From contig PPXM03000007.1 of NCBI GenBank assembly GCA_003707065.3, positions 1 to 64,000 on the forward strand: a stretch of 64,000 bases of DNA. Reading direction: 5' to 3'. The first letter of the stretch is position 1. Every line of letters starts with the position of its first letter. This stretch comes from Trigonopsis variabilis. Taxonomy: Eukaryota > Ascomycota > Trigonopsidomycetes > Trigonopsidales > Trigonopsidaceae. Below are positions 23,663 to 34,097 of the stretch, piece by piece. The notes beneath the pieces were generated by a model that was given only the letters and a program-made list of their open reading frames with translations, was not told where the DNA came from and did no database searches. The position numbers and the translations under genes are program-made.

Positions 23663-24503
23663 CTTTTGGTGGCCGGGTTATTGTAGTCTATTGGTATAAA
23701 GCCTAGAATGACAAAGCTCCTTTTCACGATTAGTGACAAGATTTTTCGGTTGGGAGTTACAATTAACATAGTCGTATCGTCAGGTCTAAACCACCTTAAA
23801 TTGGTCAAAAAGACAACTGAAAATTAAAGGAAAACAGAAATTAACTAGCACCATCCAATATACCTCACAATCCGGCAACCAGAACAATATTTATCTATAT
23901 CCCTGCTACGCTTCTAACGAGCCTTCTTCAACAGTGTGCAGATCTACATATTCAGTGCTGTGGTTCAACTATGGAATTTTGAAACAAAGCAACCGATAAA
24001 CGCAAGGACCGAATTCATTACTTAACGATTTAGGCCATTATACAATACGAGGTTAAAAAGGAAAGGAAAGAAGCTCTAAGATTGAACATATTCTTAATAG
24101 TACAGAGGGACGGATAGCGCAATTCGTCAATTGAGCTATTACGTTCAAGTCACAAAATAACACCTCCACAGAACAGCACCACACACCAGAACGAAAAACC
24201 GCTGGAAATGAGACGTTACTTTTCCCATTGCATCCCAGTGCATTCATCAGATATCAGGGATGGGCACTTCAGGCGTTGAGCAGAAATCAACTCAAGAGAT
24301 GAATGGCGCCATACAGAAGTGAGATAAATGTACATAGTAAATACATCATACACACTGTGCGTATACTTCAGGTCCTATCAATATCACAGAAATGGACGAA
24401 GTCTTTTAAAAGCCAGATAAATACTGTAAAAGCAAGATATCAACAACTCAAGCTCGTTGATGGCATTGACTACGTTTTCAAAGAAAGCCTTATATTGTAA
24501 ATT
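23663..24503. other. Intergenic, nothing recognised
   Basis: About 840 bp. An 83-codon frame overlapping the BUD23 start (23808-23557) and a 64-codon frame (24247-24053) show no family features. Confidence 0.45.
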
Positions 24504-25195
24504 TCAGGCGCCTAGGGATACATCTTCTTCCTTCCATCCGATGGAAACCAAAAAATTGCCGATACTGGATTTTATTCTACCTATTATCATCTTGACCAAA
24601 CCTTCGCCTCGCCGACGACGGGAACCATCTCTGTGATCGCCATCAACAGTACTAGGGAGGACATTTTCTCCGGCGCTCAAGCTGATGAATAGTACAAATG
24701 GCACCAACCATACACAAGTCCCAAAAAAAGAGGCCACTTGGGCAAAGGAAGGTCTATTCTTGAGTGCGTCGTAGCGGTGGCTCGTGTAATAGTCCCGGGA
24801 GCCAGTAGTTAATGCAGAGAATCTTCGGAACCACATGAAATGATTTAAAAGAACAAGAGCGCAGCTTGCTATAAAAGTAGGGGAGGAAAACTCAATATAA
24901 GGGAAAGTGCGAAGGTTTTGCCTGTACACCAAGTGAGATAGAATTGAGACAAGACACCGCCAGAATGAGAAACTGTCAAATAACCATAAAAGCACAAAAA
25001 TGCCAATGATAACATTAATCGTACGTCCCAGTAAGCGTTTGGTCAGTACAGTATGCTCTTCCACTATCTCTGAAAGATAATATAGACCCGATGCTTTTAT
25101 TAGTAACGAAGAAAATAAGACTCACCTATTGAAAGCGACAACAGGGCAAAACCCAGTATCGTGCTTGCCAAAGTGAGAATGGTTAAGATTACCAT
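24504..25195 (-). CDS. SVP26: Svp26/TEX261 family ER-Golgi membrane protein
   Basis: Early-secretory-pathway adaptor that retains or loads type II mannosyltransferases into COPII vesicles in yeast. 219 aa from exons 25195-25126 and 25093-24504 (32-nt intron). The join gives the diagnostic start MVILTILTLASTILGFALLS followed by SGLYYLSEIVEEHTVLTKR, which neither exon shows alone. Further membrane segments are at about 47-65, 92-110 and 145-165. Then an Arg-rich cytosolic tail (GSRRRRGEGLVK). Confidence 0.92.
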
Positions 25196-26368
25196 GGCAA
25201 ATCAGATCAATGAACTCTATGTGGATTGTAAGACCCCCTGAGATGTTGGATCGATCGCGTCCAAGTAAGTAACGTATTACTGTCACGTTCACCGCACCGC
25301 TGAAAACGAAAGAAAGACTCCATTGTGTCTCATTATCACCACCTATCAATAATCTTGTATGACATAGCATTATGTCTTTTTCGCGACATCTTCAATAGAT
25401 ATGAAGCTTATCTGATAGTGTGAGCTTATTCGGTGAAACGACTAGAAAAAGGCGTGAGCAACGAGAGTGAGGCCCGCGACATTGTACTGTCGAATGGTCC
25501 CACTATTATTCATTGTAGCCGATTCAAGGGATTCTATATTAGACGAGGTATGCGATACTGCAGTCACAGGAGACTTTCATGGAGCGGTCCGGACATCTTG
25601 GAAGCCTCTAGCACTATGCTTCTCTTTTGCAGGCACGGGTTCTGGGCCGCTGATTATCCTGCATTAGAATCTGCTCTTATTTATACATAGTCGAGCCCGA
25701 TGGAATTTGAAGATTTACAATACCGGTAAACCTAACCGACATATCGCTGGCCACTATGTCTGTCAGAAGAATGGCCCTTTTTTCAGACCTTGCTTCTGTT
25801 CTTCCTGCGGTCTAAGGCGAAATATGCCAATACGAAAAGACTGAAGGTCCATGGCAGGATTAAGACTTGCTATAAAGAAGGGGCTACAATATATATAGAG
25901 AGAACAAACGTTCTCTATCATAAATAAAAACATAACTCGGGTAAAGAATGTTTGTAAGGTTATTTAATCACCCAATATTCAAGTCAGCATGTAAAACTAC
26001 AGTTTCATTGACTCTCAAGGGTTGCTATTATCTAGCTGCTAGAGAACTGAACATGAATTCGCCAACCGTAAAAGATACTCTAGAAAACTCCTTCAGAATA
26101 TACATTTTTGTTGACATATATAATATCAAAAGGAGAGCCTCATCTTTAATAACGGTGGCTTTCAGTTCCTGGAAGAATGAAATGAAGCAAACGCCTGTAA
26201 CCCCTAATGGCAATTCTGCAGATACATGACTATGCAAGGTGTATTCTTTATATGTTCAGAAAGCACTTGTTCCAAAACACTTTCATACCGATCCAGCCAA
26301 ATCAAACAAATAGACTATATACAATTGGATTCCATGCCTATTCCTTATCTGACAGAGACACAGAAGCA
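25196..26368. other. Gene-poor interval upstream of SVP26
   Basis: About 1.2 kb. Two overlapping plus-strand frames (25433-25690 and 25467-25667) and one of 93 codons at 25948 are open, but they have no recognisable domain, conserved start or convincing splice partners. I do not call a gene. Confidence 0.4.
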
Positions 26369-26815
26369 TTATGGCCCATTAAGGAGACGCCTTCTATTAA
26401 GTTTCCGTGCAGTCATTGCATTATTCTGAGTAGTTTGACCATGAACGGGAAGACTGTCATTAGAAATCAAATCTCAAGAAAGAAACAAACCCATAGAGAT
26501 GCATGCGCCCTTGATGAGACCCAATATCTCGCTTAAGTTTAATATTTTTATGGATCGCATTTCGAGCAACGGACTCAATTCGGAGGGGATTCAACTCCTT
26601 TGTAAGTTCCGCTATATGCTTGTCCTTAAGCTCAGTGACTTTCATGTTTGGGTAATATCCCAAGCGAGCGCATATCTTAGCAGCGTTCACTTTTCCTAGG
26701 CCGAAAAAGGTCTTGCTTAGTGCGTACTTGTCATCGTTAGTCGTTTTAAGAAAGAAACTCATACAATCAGGTTTCCTCTTCCTACCAACTTCTTATCTAA
26801 TATTCGAAGGACCAT
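26369..26815 (-). CDS. SWS2: Mitochondrial small-subunit ribosomal protein uS13m
   Basis: uS13 homologue of the mitochondrial ribosome, 125 aa. Proposed exons 26815-26790, 26757-26491, 26453-26369 (introns 32 and 37 nt). Exon 1 gives MVLRILDKN, joining FFLKTTNDDKYALSKTF to restore the family's start (…ILG-N…ALxKIFGIG). An ATG at 26762 would give a start (MSFFL) lacking this strand. The helix-hairpin-helix (GLGKVNAAKICARLG) follows. The last exon supplies the basic C-terminus LPVHGQTTQNNAMTARKLN, the uS13 rRNA-binding signature. The exon-1 donor GTTGGT is weak, so the first junction is less certain than the second. Confidence 0.82.
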
Positions 26816-27354
26816 TCCACGGACAAAACGTTTCTAAAAGAAAGATGTGGATTCGTATTGAAAGTAACTACTTTCCTGCTTCTTTGGTGCCAGCGGGTGT
26901 CAAAACCATAACCATGGCAACTAACAGCCCTCAGCCACAAAGCACTGTGTACCCTGAATACATTAGGAAATTTAGTTTGCAACGTATCTGCGTTCAATTC
27001 CAATTTGACTTTGTGATTCAGAGAATATTTTCTATGATACTCTACAATAGCGCTTATGGGAGCATTTTCGTGAAGATCTTGCTCGGTGAGACACTCGACA
27101 ATGTCTCGGACCAACTTTAATAAGAAGCAGATCATTTTGCATATGAATATGACGCAAATATGACTTATGAAGGTCACGATGTATACTATCACATTAGTTG
27201 TACCATCACTGAACGTGAAATGTCTCATTTGAGCGAGTGTGATCTGTCTTGTCGGTGCATTCACAACTGCGTTATTTGACGTCGCTATTAATTCTCCGAT
27301 CGTCCTAGAATTTGAGCACTGTCTGTAGCAGGATAGGAACTCAAGACTCAACAA
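26797..27354 (-). CDS. Unassigned open frame upstream of uS13m
   Basis: A 185-codon open frame, far longer than expected by chance in 40% GC DNA, yet with no ATG before 27228. From there: MRHFTFSDGTTN, an AT-rich stretch that may be an intron (GTGATA...TTAAAG), then LVRDIVECLTEQDLHENAP and EYHRKYSLNHKVKLEL. A branch-like CCTAATG...CAG near 26953 suggests another splice before the end. Taken whole, the frame would overlap the proposed uS13m exon 1, so its 3' part is probably not coding. I do not recognise the family. Confidence 0.35.
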   Translation of the reverse strand: MLSLEFLSCYRQCSNSRTIGELIATSNNAVVNAPTRQITLAQMRHFTFSDGTTNVIVYIVTFISHICVIFICKMICFLLKLVRDIVECLTEQDLHENAPISAIVEYHRKYSLNHKVKLELNADTLQTKFPNVFRVHSALWLRAVSCHGYGFDTRWHQRSRKVVTFNTNPHLSFRNVLSVEWSFEY

Positions 27355-27461
27355 GAAAGTCTAGAGATCATTCTCAACGTGCAGCGGAACGCTAGCTACA
27401 ATATAAGTTTTCCATCATCCCATCCGTATTAATCGTAGTTTAATATACAGGTAATAAGGCT

Positions 27462-28083
27462 TTACTGCCCAGGATAGCGGCCGTAGGATTGACCATAGTT
27501 CGAGTTAGACCCCATAGGAGGGGCCCCAAAGAACGGAGGAGGCACAAAACCTCCTGGTTGAGAGGCCATTGGCCCAGCCAAGGAAGGTGCCGCTCCTACA
27601 ACACCCATACCTGCGTTGGCAGCAGTCGCAATGCCTGGGCCTGGTTGTAAATTGGAAGTACTTGCTGGTTCCGAAGGAGGAGGCGCCTCGATGCTGAGAG
27701 ATACTATACTTTCCCCGCGAAGGATGACGAGGCCCAGTGTCCGCTTTTCATCTACCGCTGAGTGTGAAGCACCAGTCCGCTTAGCTAGAAGCGCCCGTTT
27801 AGGTGTCCGAAACTCTTCCGTATCCGCGAGGACAAGGTTCATATGCTGCTAGATGAGCAATGCTTGAAAGAAAGATTCCTTACCTGATCAAATGCTAAAA
27901 GCTGCCCGGTAAGCTGACGCCCATCTAGAGTAGTCACTCGTATCCGGTAGTTAATCAAGTCATTCTTTCGGTTAGAAAAAGGATATGACAGATTAATTGC
28001 TATACCATTCTTGCTCTTTTCGTAGACTATAGGAAGGTTAGAATTTTATCTGAATTGAATAAAGGATCTTTCTTATTTACCAT
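27462..28083 (-). CDS. SMB1: Spliceosomal Sm protein B
   Basis: Core Sm-ring protein of U1, U2, U4 and U5 snRNPs. 162 aa from exons 28083-28081 (ATG only), 28026-28006, 27964-27884 and 27845-27462; introns 54, 41 and 38 nt. Sm1 motif: NYRIRVTTLDGRQLTGQLLAFDQHMNL, split by intron 3; Sm2: RTLGLVILRGESIVSL. The Pro/Gly/Ala-rich tail (...PPPFFGAPPMGSNSN...) is typical of SmB. The ATG-only exon plus a seven-codon exon are unusual, but MSTKRARMNDLINY fits family N-termini. It is divergent from RPL11, with 207 bp between the start codons. Confidence 0.92.
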
Positions 28084-28290
28084 TTTTGATAACTTCTCTA
28101 TAAATTCTCGAGGTTCCAGAACGACGATATCTCGACTCGAGTTACCAGCCGTGGATACTACTTGGGAGCTTTCAGACTAATTACCATGGCAACAAGCACG
28201 TGATGTTCCTCCATTAGTTGTGACTGCTTTTTTTGCATGCGGACAACAACGGGAGACCATCGAACAGCCTAACGTTCAGTAACTACTAAA
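28084..28290. promoter_or_regulatory. Shared bidirectional promoter SMB1/RPL11
   Basis: Only 207 bp separate the two ATGs. It contains CACGTGAT at 28197-28204, 86 bp before the RPL11 ATG and 114 bp before the SMB1 ATG, so one site could serve both genes. The core is the same as in the RPL15 and RPL26 promoters. Confidence 0.6.
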
Positions 28291-28904
28291 ATGGTGAGTG
28301 AGAGAACTGACATAGAGTGAGCAGATGCTTACATATTTAGGCTGAGGGAAAGGACGCCAATGTTATGCGAGACCTCCATATTGAGAAGTTGACTCTCAAC
28401 ATTTCTGTTGGAGAATCTGGAGATCGACTTACTCGTGCTGCCAAGGTTCTTGAGCAGCTTTCCGGTCAAAGCCCTGTCTACTCAAAGGCTCGATACACTG
28501 TTCGAACATTCGGTATCCGAAGAAATGAGCGAATTTCGGTTCACGTTACCATTCGTGGTCCTAAGGTATGGATGGTATTCTGATGTGCCGGGACTAATCG
28601 TTAGGCTGAGGAGATTCTTGAACGTGGTCTGAAAGTCAAAGAATACGAACTCCGAAAGAAGAACTTTTCCGCCACTGGTAACTTTGGTTTCGGTATCTCT
28701 GAGCACATCGACCTTGGTATAAAGTACGACCCCAATATTGGAATTTATGGTATGGATTTCTATGTCTGCCTTGGCCGGCCTGGATATCGAGTTGCCCGAC
28801 GAAAGCACGCCAAGGCCAAAGTTGGTGTTCAGCACAAGGTTACTCAAGCTGATGCCATCAAGTGGTTCAAACAGAAGTACGATGCTGTCGTGCTTAACAA
28901 GTAA
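28291..28904 (+). CDS. RPL11: 60S ribosomal protein uL5
   Basis: Cytosolic uL5, part of the 5S RNP of the large subunit. 175 aa from exons 28291-28293 (ATG only), 28341-28565 and 28605-28904; introns 47 and 39 nt. The joined start [12 protein letters not shown] matches the family, followed by [21 protein letters not shown], the conserved [12 protein letters not shown] and [11 protein letters not shown], ending VVLNK. The first intron follows the ATG directly (ATG|GTGAGT). Both introns have a short branch-to-acceptor distance. Confidence 0.96.
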
Positions 28905-29154
28905 CTTGTATACTTTCAAAATAGGATCATGAATATTGAGTAGATCATCTTTCCTTATAGCTGAGCCTATGTAATCACCAAGCATGACTCTCTCCCGCAT
29001 TCGAAGAAGTTAATATACCTCCCAGATCTCGACAGGTGTGATTTCACATATAGATTTATCTAAGAAGTCATGAGATCGTAGGTAGTATAGAAGGGTATAT
29101 TGTTCTATTGGTAGCGCTTGATATGGTTGTGAGGGGTCTGCATCGAAACACCAG

Positions 29155-29160
29155 CACGTG
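29155..29160. promoter_or_regulatory. CACGTG upstream of ARO80-like gene
   Basis: CACGTG followed by AG, ending 86 bp before the ATG at 29247. It sits at the same distance as the ribosomal-protein sites but lacks the RT flank, so a different bHLH factor or chance is possible. Confidence 0.35.
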
Positions 29161-29246
29161 AGGGCATCGCTTTTTCTTGTAGGATTAGGTGGTCCTACTT
29201 TTGACGATTCTGTTCCGGGAACAGGAGTCGAAGTAAGTCATTGGAA

Positions 29247-31439
29247 ATGGGTGAGAAGAAGCCTTTAAGTGGCTATAAGCGATGTTATAAGGCCTGTGTG
29301 CATTGCAGAGCCAGGAAAGCTAAGTGCAACCTCGGTGATGTTGGAGCTCCTTCTAAGCCTCCATGCGCACGGTGCAAACGCGAAGGAAGAGAGTGTGTCT
29401 TCACGGAGAGCCGACGAGGAGGAATAAGAAATGTCCTTGCAGGTCGAATGAAGAATAACGGCGGTAATGAGGGTAGATCGATGGAGCCAATTACGAGAAA
29501 CATGACGACCAGCTCTATGTCACCAATTTCAGCTTCCGAATACACTCATGCAGTAAATAGACAGTCTGTTATGTCATATGGGACGAGGCCTCCTGACAGT
29601 TTTCAAGAATCAGCTATTAGAGATCATGAGCTCCATCAAGCAAAAGATGCAATGGATATATTGGTCCAGGTCGCACGAACTCTGCCTCGTTTGGGCACAA
29701 ATGAGGGGCAGCCCTCAGAATCTTTCTCTTCTACTTCATATCCTATTAACAGCGAAATTAATGGACCCAGTGACAAGATGGACCCCGAAGAGCTCGATCA
29801 GCTAAAGACAGGCAGGTATTTACCCGACATGATTAGTATGGCGGAAGAAACAAATCTTAGCGAGGCCCCAATTATCAAGCAAGGCATTGTCACTGAAGAG
29901 GTTGCTCAAATTCTTATTAAGTTCTTCTTTGATTCTCTTTTCTCATTCTTTCCCTACATTCCTTCTTGCTTCCATTCAGGGGATGTATTAGCTGGTCATC
30001 CTCTTCTTCTGATCGCTATTCTTATGATCTCGGCGCGGTATTATAAAGTCAGATGTGATATTGAAAATAATACGACGAAAGTAGAGTTAGACCCTTTTCT
30101 TCATGATAAACTATGGGAGGAGTGCCAAGGGATCCTTCATGGAGCAATTTTGGCGTCAAATACGTCCTGGAATATCGGCACAGCTTTCGCTATGATCCTT
30201 ATAACTGAATGGAACCCTCGTGCTATTCACTTTGCTCCAGGGCGGAAAAGCCAAAACTTAGCCTATTCTGCCAACTACGAGGGGCTTGAAGCAGCAAAAG
30301 TCAGTAGCCGCATGGGCTGGATGCTTATTGGAATGGCCACAAGGATATCGCAGGATCTAGGCCTCCTTTCTTCGAACGAAGATTTGTACATGGCTCTTTA
30401 TAGTGCAGAGTTAGACGTTGCTATCCGGACTGGATGTCCGTCATCCACATACTCTTCTCTACAGCAACCAAACATACGAATGTCATCTAGAAGCCAATCC
30501 CTGCTTAGCTTGCTGCAGGTGCGTTCTCTTGCCCAGCATATGCTTTATAAAGACCGATCGGAAACTCGGAGGATTCTCACAGATGGAAGCTATCTGAATT
30601 TTCTTAACCTTTTTGCAGCGAACCTTGAAAGCTGGAAGACGAGCACTGAAATCGAGAGTATTGCCATTGATGCCGTTGATGCGGAATCCTTGCGCTTGGA
30701 ATTCAACTATACGAAATTATACATATTCTCCTTAGCTCTGAGTCCGGCAAGCCTCCAACAGACTCTTCTTGCTGCTCATTTCGTGGATATGGCGACCAGC
30801 GCCGCTAGAGGGTGCATAGAATCAGCTTTGAGAATACATAATTTAGGCAAGCTGGCAAGATCTCCGATACGGTGGTTCATTCGAATTGTCCATGCGTCCG
30901 TGTTTCTCGTGAAGGCTTACTTTATATCTCCTAGTCCTATTGTAAGGGAAGAGACCATAAAGATTTTAAGAGAACTGTCTTTGGCATTGAAAAAATCGGC
31001 ACCAGATGATTTGCATCTAGCTCTTCGTTACAGTAATATTCTCTGGTTGATAGCTGGGGCTATCGAGAGAAGTAAGGGCACAGATACAACGATTCAGACA
31101 GGAAGTACATCCGTCGAAAGCGCAAACACAGAGACAAACTTTCCGGAAGAGGTCAACGGTCATGCGATTAGCCAGTCATCCATCCCTGCATCAAAGCATA
31201 TCACCGATAGTATCGCAACAAGAGCTGATATAAGGTTCGGAGACAACACAGCGGAATACTCGAACCCTCGCCAATCAGGATCGCAAGGAGTTGGTCCTAT
31301 AAAGGTGATATCGGATCCAATGGTCCGTAAAACTGATGATATGGATGAAATTTCGTATTCGTTCGACTTTCTCCTCGAAGGTCATGAAGGACTCGGTTTT
31401 GTTGACCGTCTAATGGCAGATTTCGATCAGCCTATCTGA
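29247..31439 (+). CDS. Zn2Cys6 transcription factor, ARO80-like
   Basis: Intronless regulator of 730 aa. The zinc cluster near residues 15-52 (KRCYKACVHCRARKAKCN, then PPCARCKREGRECVF) has the long third loop and wording of the Aro80 family, which in yeast activates aromatic amino-acid catabolism. The middle region (about 215-560) resembles the fungal regulatory domain, with LIKFFFDSLFSFFPYIPSCF and RMGWMLIGMATRISQDLGL. The Ser-rich C-terminal 130 residues may be the activation region. Start set at the first ATG (29247); the frame is open two codons further but without ATG. The target is inferred from the family only. Confidence 0.85.
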   Translation: MGEKKPLSGYKRCYKACVHCRARKAKCNLGDVGAPSKPPCARCKREGRECVFTESRRGGIRNVLAGRMKNNGGNEGRSMEPITRNMTTSSMSPISASEYTHAVNRQSVMSYGTRPPDSFQESAIRDHELHQAKDAMDILVQVARTLPRLGTNEGQPSESFSSTSYPINSEINGPSDKMDPEELDQLKTGRYLPDMISMAEETNLSEAPIIKQGIVTEEVAQILIKFFFDSLFSFFPYIPSCFHSGDVLAGHPLLLIAILMISARYYKVRCDIENNTTKVELDPFLHDKLWEECQGILHGAILASNTSWNIGTAFAMILITEWNPRAIHFAPGRKSQNLAYSANYEGLEAAKVSSRMGWMLIGMATRISQDLGLLSSNEDLYMALYSAELDVAIRTGCPSSTYSSLQQPNIRMSSRSQSLLSLLQVRSLAQHMLYKDRSETRRILTDGSYLNFLNLFAANLESWKTSTEIESIAIDAVDAESLRLEFNYTKLYIFSLALSPASLQQTLLAAHFVDMATSAARGCIESALRIHNLGKLARSPIRWFIRIVHASVFLVKAYFISPSPIVREETIKILRELSLALKKSAPDDLHLALRYSNILWLIAGAIERSKGTDTTIQTGSTSVESANTETNFPEEVNGHAISQSSIPASKHITDSIATRADIRFGDNTAEYSNPRQSGSQGVGPIKVISDPMVRKTDDMDEISYSFDFLLEGHEGLGFVDRLMADFDQPI

Positions 31440-31710
31440 AATTGTCATTGGGCTGGTTATGTAAGATAAGGGTAGCAACTATGCCAGGCTAGGCATTTCT
31501 TATAATCGTATTGAGTATTTTTCGCCTAGATGAGAATTCTAAAAATCCCTCCTAAACCGGAGAAACTATAAATGTCTTCAGTGAGGAAGGAAAACTGCTA
31601 ATATAGGCTCCATCAATAGTATAATTGATTCCTATTAGAGAAAAGCTCTCCAAGTGAAGAGAATTTGTCGTGAGAGGCCGCCTGAGAGTTAGTCTATTCC
31701 ACAGAGATAC

Positions 31711-32650
31711 TTACAGCGCACTCAGTTGCGTGTCAGTATCCGAGCTATAATGTAGTGGGCTAGGGCTTCTAAAGAAGAAAGAAAAATCAACTTGATAGAA
31801 ACTTGATTGTCTAGGTTTATTGGCGAATAAAGAGCAAGGAACAGGGACATTGGTAGCATAACATTGTAATCCTCCATGGTGGGAGACCTTTTTGAGAAGG
31901 TAAATTAGAAAGTTGACATCGCTTTTGGGATAATTAAAAATGTATGTCAGATTAACAAGATTGGCTGGTATATTGGACGAGAGGTGATTTTGACGTTCAC
32001 TTCGAATGTCGGGATTACTCAAGCTGTATACGACGGTCAAGTCTTTCATACTTCGCAAGTTCAGTAAATTAAAAGGGTATTCCCAAGAGCAATCAACGAG
32101 AATGAGAGATTCTATGCCGTTAGCCACCGTAGGATGAGGAGGCGCATTTTCCTCGTGATGGCTGTTGCTCAGCGAGAAAAAACGACAGTCAAAATGCTTG
32201 AGTTGGGTAAAAGCACGTAAGTCGTTCAAATCGAAGATTGGTTTCATTCTCGAAGAGTGTTGTGAATTGAGATCCTCATCATTCGCAATAACTGTCAAGT
32301 ATGTAATGGAAGGAGCATTCACGTACTTCAACCACCTCGAGGAACCTGAAAGACTGAGGCAAAGCGTGTCCAGGCGCTTGCATGATGAAATAAAATCGCT
32401 CAATTGATCATTACAATGCCATTCTGCCCAGGGAGAGCTTTGAGTAATATTGAGGACACGCAGACTCTGTGACCAGTCGCAGTAAACTGGAGACGATTGG
32501 AGGGAGAGCATCGCGTCAATCGCTCTCCAGGGACATTCTAATTTTGAATAAGTAAAGGCCTTTGCCTAAGTATGAGAATACCGAGAGGGACCTGGAAGAG
32601 CTTACCGTTCTATAACAATGCTTGCATGTCTCAGCGAGGGGCCGGAAGAT
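31711..32650 (-). CDS. F-box/LRR-like protein, 5' end unclear or broken
   Basis: The main exon (32565-31711) encodes 284 aa of leucine-rich, irregular LRR-like sequence (LRVLNITQ..., LDTLCLSLSG, LKHFDCRF..., MKDLTVVYSL). A 40-nt intron (32605-32566) joins it in phase to an upstream stretch ending LAETCKHCYRT, which resembles the end of an F-box. Going further upstream this frame meets a TGA within about ten codons, while a neighbouring frame reads SPSEMLDD, as an F-box start might. No in-frame ATG lies between. It may have lost its start through a frameshift (real or in assembly), or may start at an ATG at 32511 without F-box. Substrate-adaptor role is inferred. Confidence 0.5.
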
Positions 32651-32770
32651 GATCAATCATCGAGCATTTCGCTTGGCGAGAGTAGAGAATTTCTGCTGTT
32701 AGAGACTAGCTGGCTGGTAAGGAGTCTAAGTCTACGCCAAACTCATTTATCACGACAAACAAGGTAAAAC

Positions 32771-33728
32771 TTATTTCTTTAATTTCAAGCTGAAGTCAAT
32801 AATTCCAACTCCTTGATGAATGGAGCTTGTACTATAAATATCAATGTAGTTGGTTAAGTAATTGGCAAGATTGTCTTCTCGAAGGCCTCCACTACACTCA
32901 AGTAAGAACTCTTTGCTTGAGCCAGACCATCGTGTCTTTATATTTATAGACGCCATTTTAAGTCCTTCACCACTGAAATTATCCAGCATAATCACGTCCG
33001 CTCCAGCAGCAATAGCTTCATTGGCTTCTTCCTCGGATTGAACTTCGACTTCAATCTTTGATGAGAACCCACAAGCAGACCTAGCAGTCTTAACCGCATT
33101 GGTAATTGATCCTGTAGCCCAAATATGGTTATCTTTCAGCATGACCATGGAGGAAAGATCGTACCGATGAGGGTCTGCTCCTCCTACAAGCATGGCATAC
33201 TTTTCAATTCTTCGGAATCCTGGGGTCGTCTTCCTAGTACCCGCAATTATTCCTTGATAGCCGCTCTTTCGGGCCAAATCGACTATACTTCGAGATCTAA
33301 AATGTTACCCGCCAATTGCATAGTCACCATACTTCGTAGCAATACCCGAAGCTCTTGCCAGTAAATTAAGAGCTGTTCTTTCAGATAGCAGTATATCTTT
33401 AGCATGCCCTTTGACTGTGGCAACAATGACTTTACCATCCACGCCAACATCAATGAATTCGCCCTCATTAAATTTCCAAGCAACTTCGAGCCCACATTGA
33501 TCGAAAACTTCTTGCGCAAAAGGGACCCCAGCTAAGACACCCTGATATTAACTTACTTATTCTATAACCTAAAGAACATACTGATTGTTTGCAGAAAAGA
33601 TAGGCTTCCTTATGAGATCTGCCCACGACGAACCCGCCAACGTCAAAAGCAGGCACATCTTCAGAAAGATAGCGAGTGACTTCATTCTTCCATTCTCCAC
33701 TTCTTGGTAATAAATCCGAATAAGACAT
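32771..33728 (-). CDS. BNA6: Quinolinate phosphoribosyltransferase
   Basis: Nicotinate-nucleotide pyrophosphorylase (carboxylating): quinolinate + PRPP to NaMN, the entry of de novo NAD synthesis. 293 aa from exons 33728-33582, 33541-33333 and 33296-32771 (introns 40 and 36 nt). Key segments: [32 protein letters not shown] (substrate-binding), [20 protein letters not shown], and VEVQSEEEA...IMLDNF of the barrel. Length fits the family. S. pombe lacks this pathway, which is one reason not to place the organism in that genus. Confidence 0.95.
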
Positions 33729-34097
33729 TTTATTTATCCGAAATTACGCTCTCTAAGGCAGTATGAAAAAGAAAGGACCGCTTGCCTGAAATGGAAGAGT
33801 CACGGTCATCAGCCGCCTCACGAGCGCTACGAAGAAGCTACATAATTACACTTTCGGGCGAAAGAAATATACCTATCCTTCAAAAGAAGCCCATACACTG
33901 ATCTGTATAGGCTCTTCTGCAGATAGAATCGATTTTCGGGTACGTTTATGCCACAAAACAAACGTTGCAGAATGCAGTTAATGCATTCAATCAACCATTG
34001 ACATGGTGATAATAACCCGTTTACAAATGGATAGAAAATATCACTTAAAAGATGTTATAATCCGCTTTTGACTCGTACATAATAGGTAGTAGTACAT
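33729..34097. other. Intergenic, BNA6 promoter side
   Basis: About 370 bp between the BNA6 start and the RPL26 stop; nothing recognised besides AT-rich sequence. Confidence 0.5.

Noticed and set aside
25433-25690. Overlapping plus-strand frames upstream of SVP26
   Set aside because: Two frames equally open, no domain, and the only splice pair would give a 16-nt intron.
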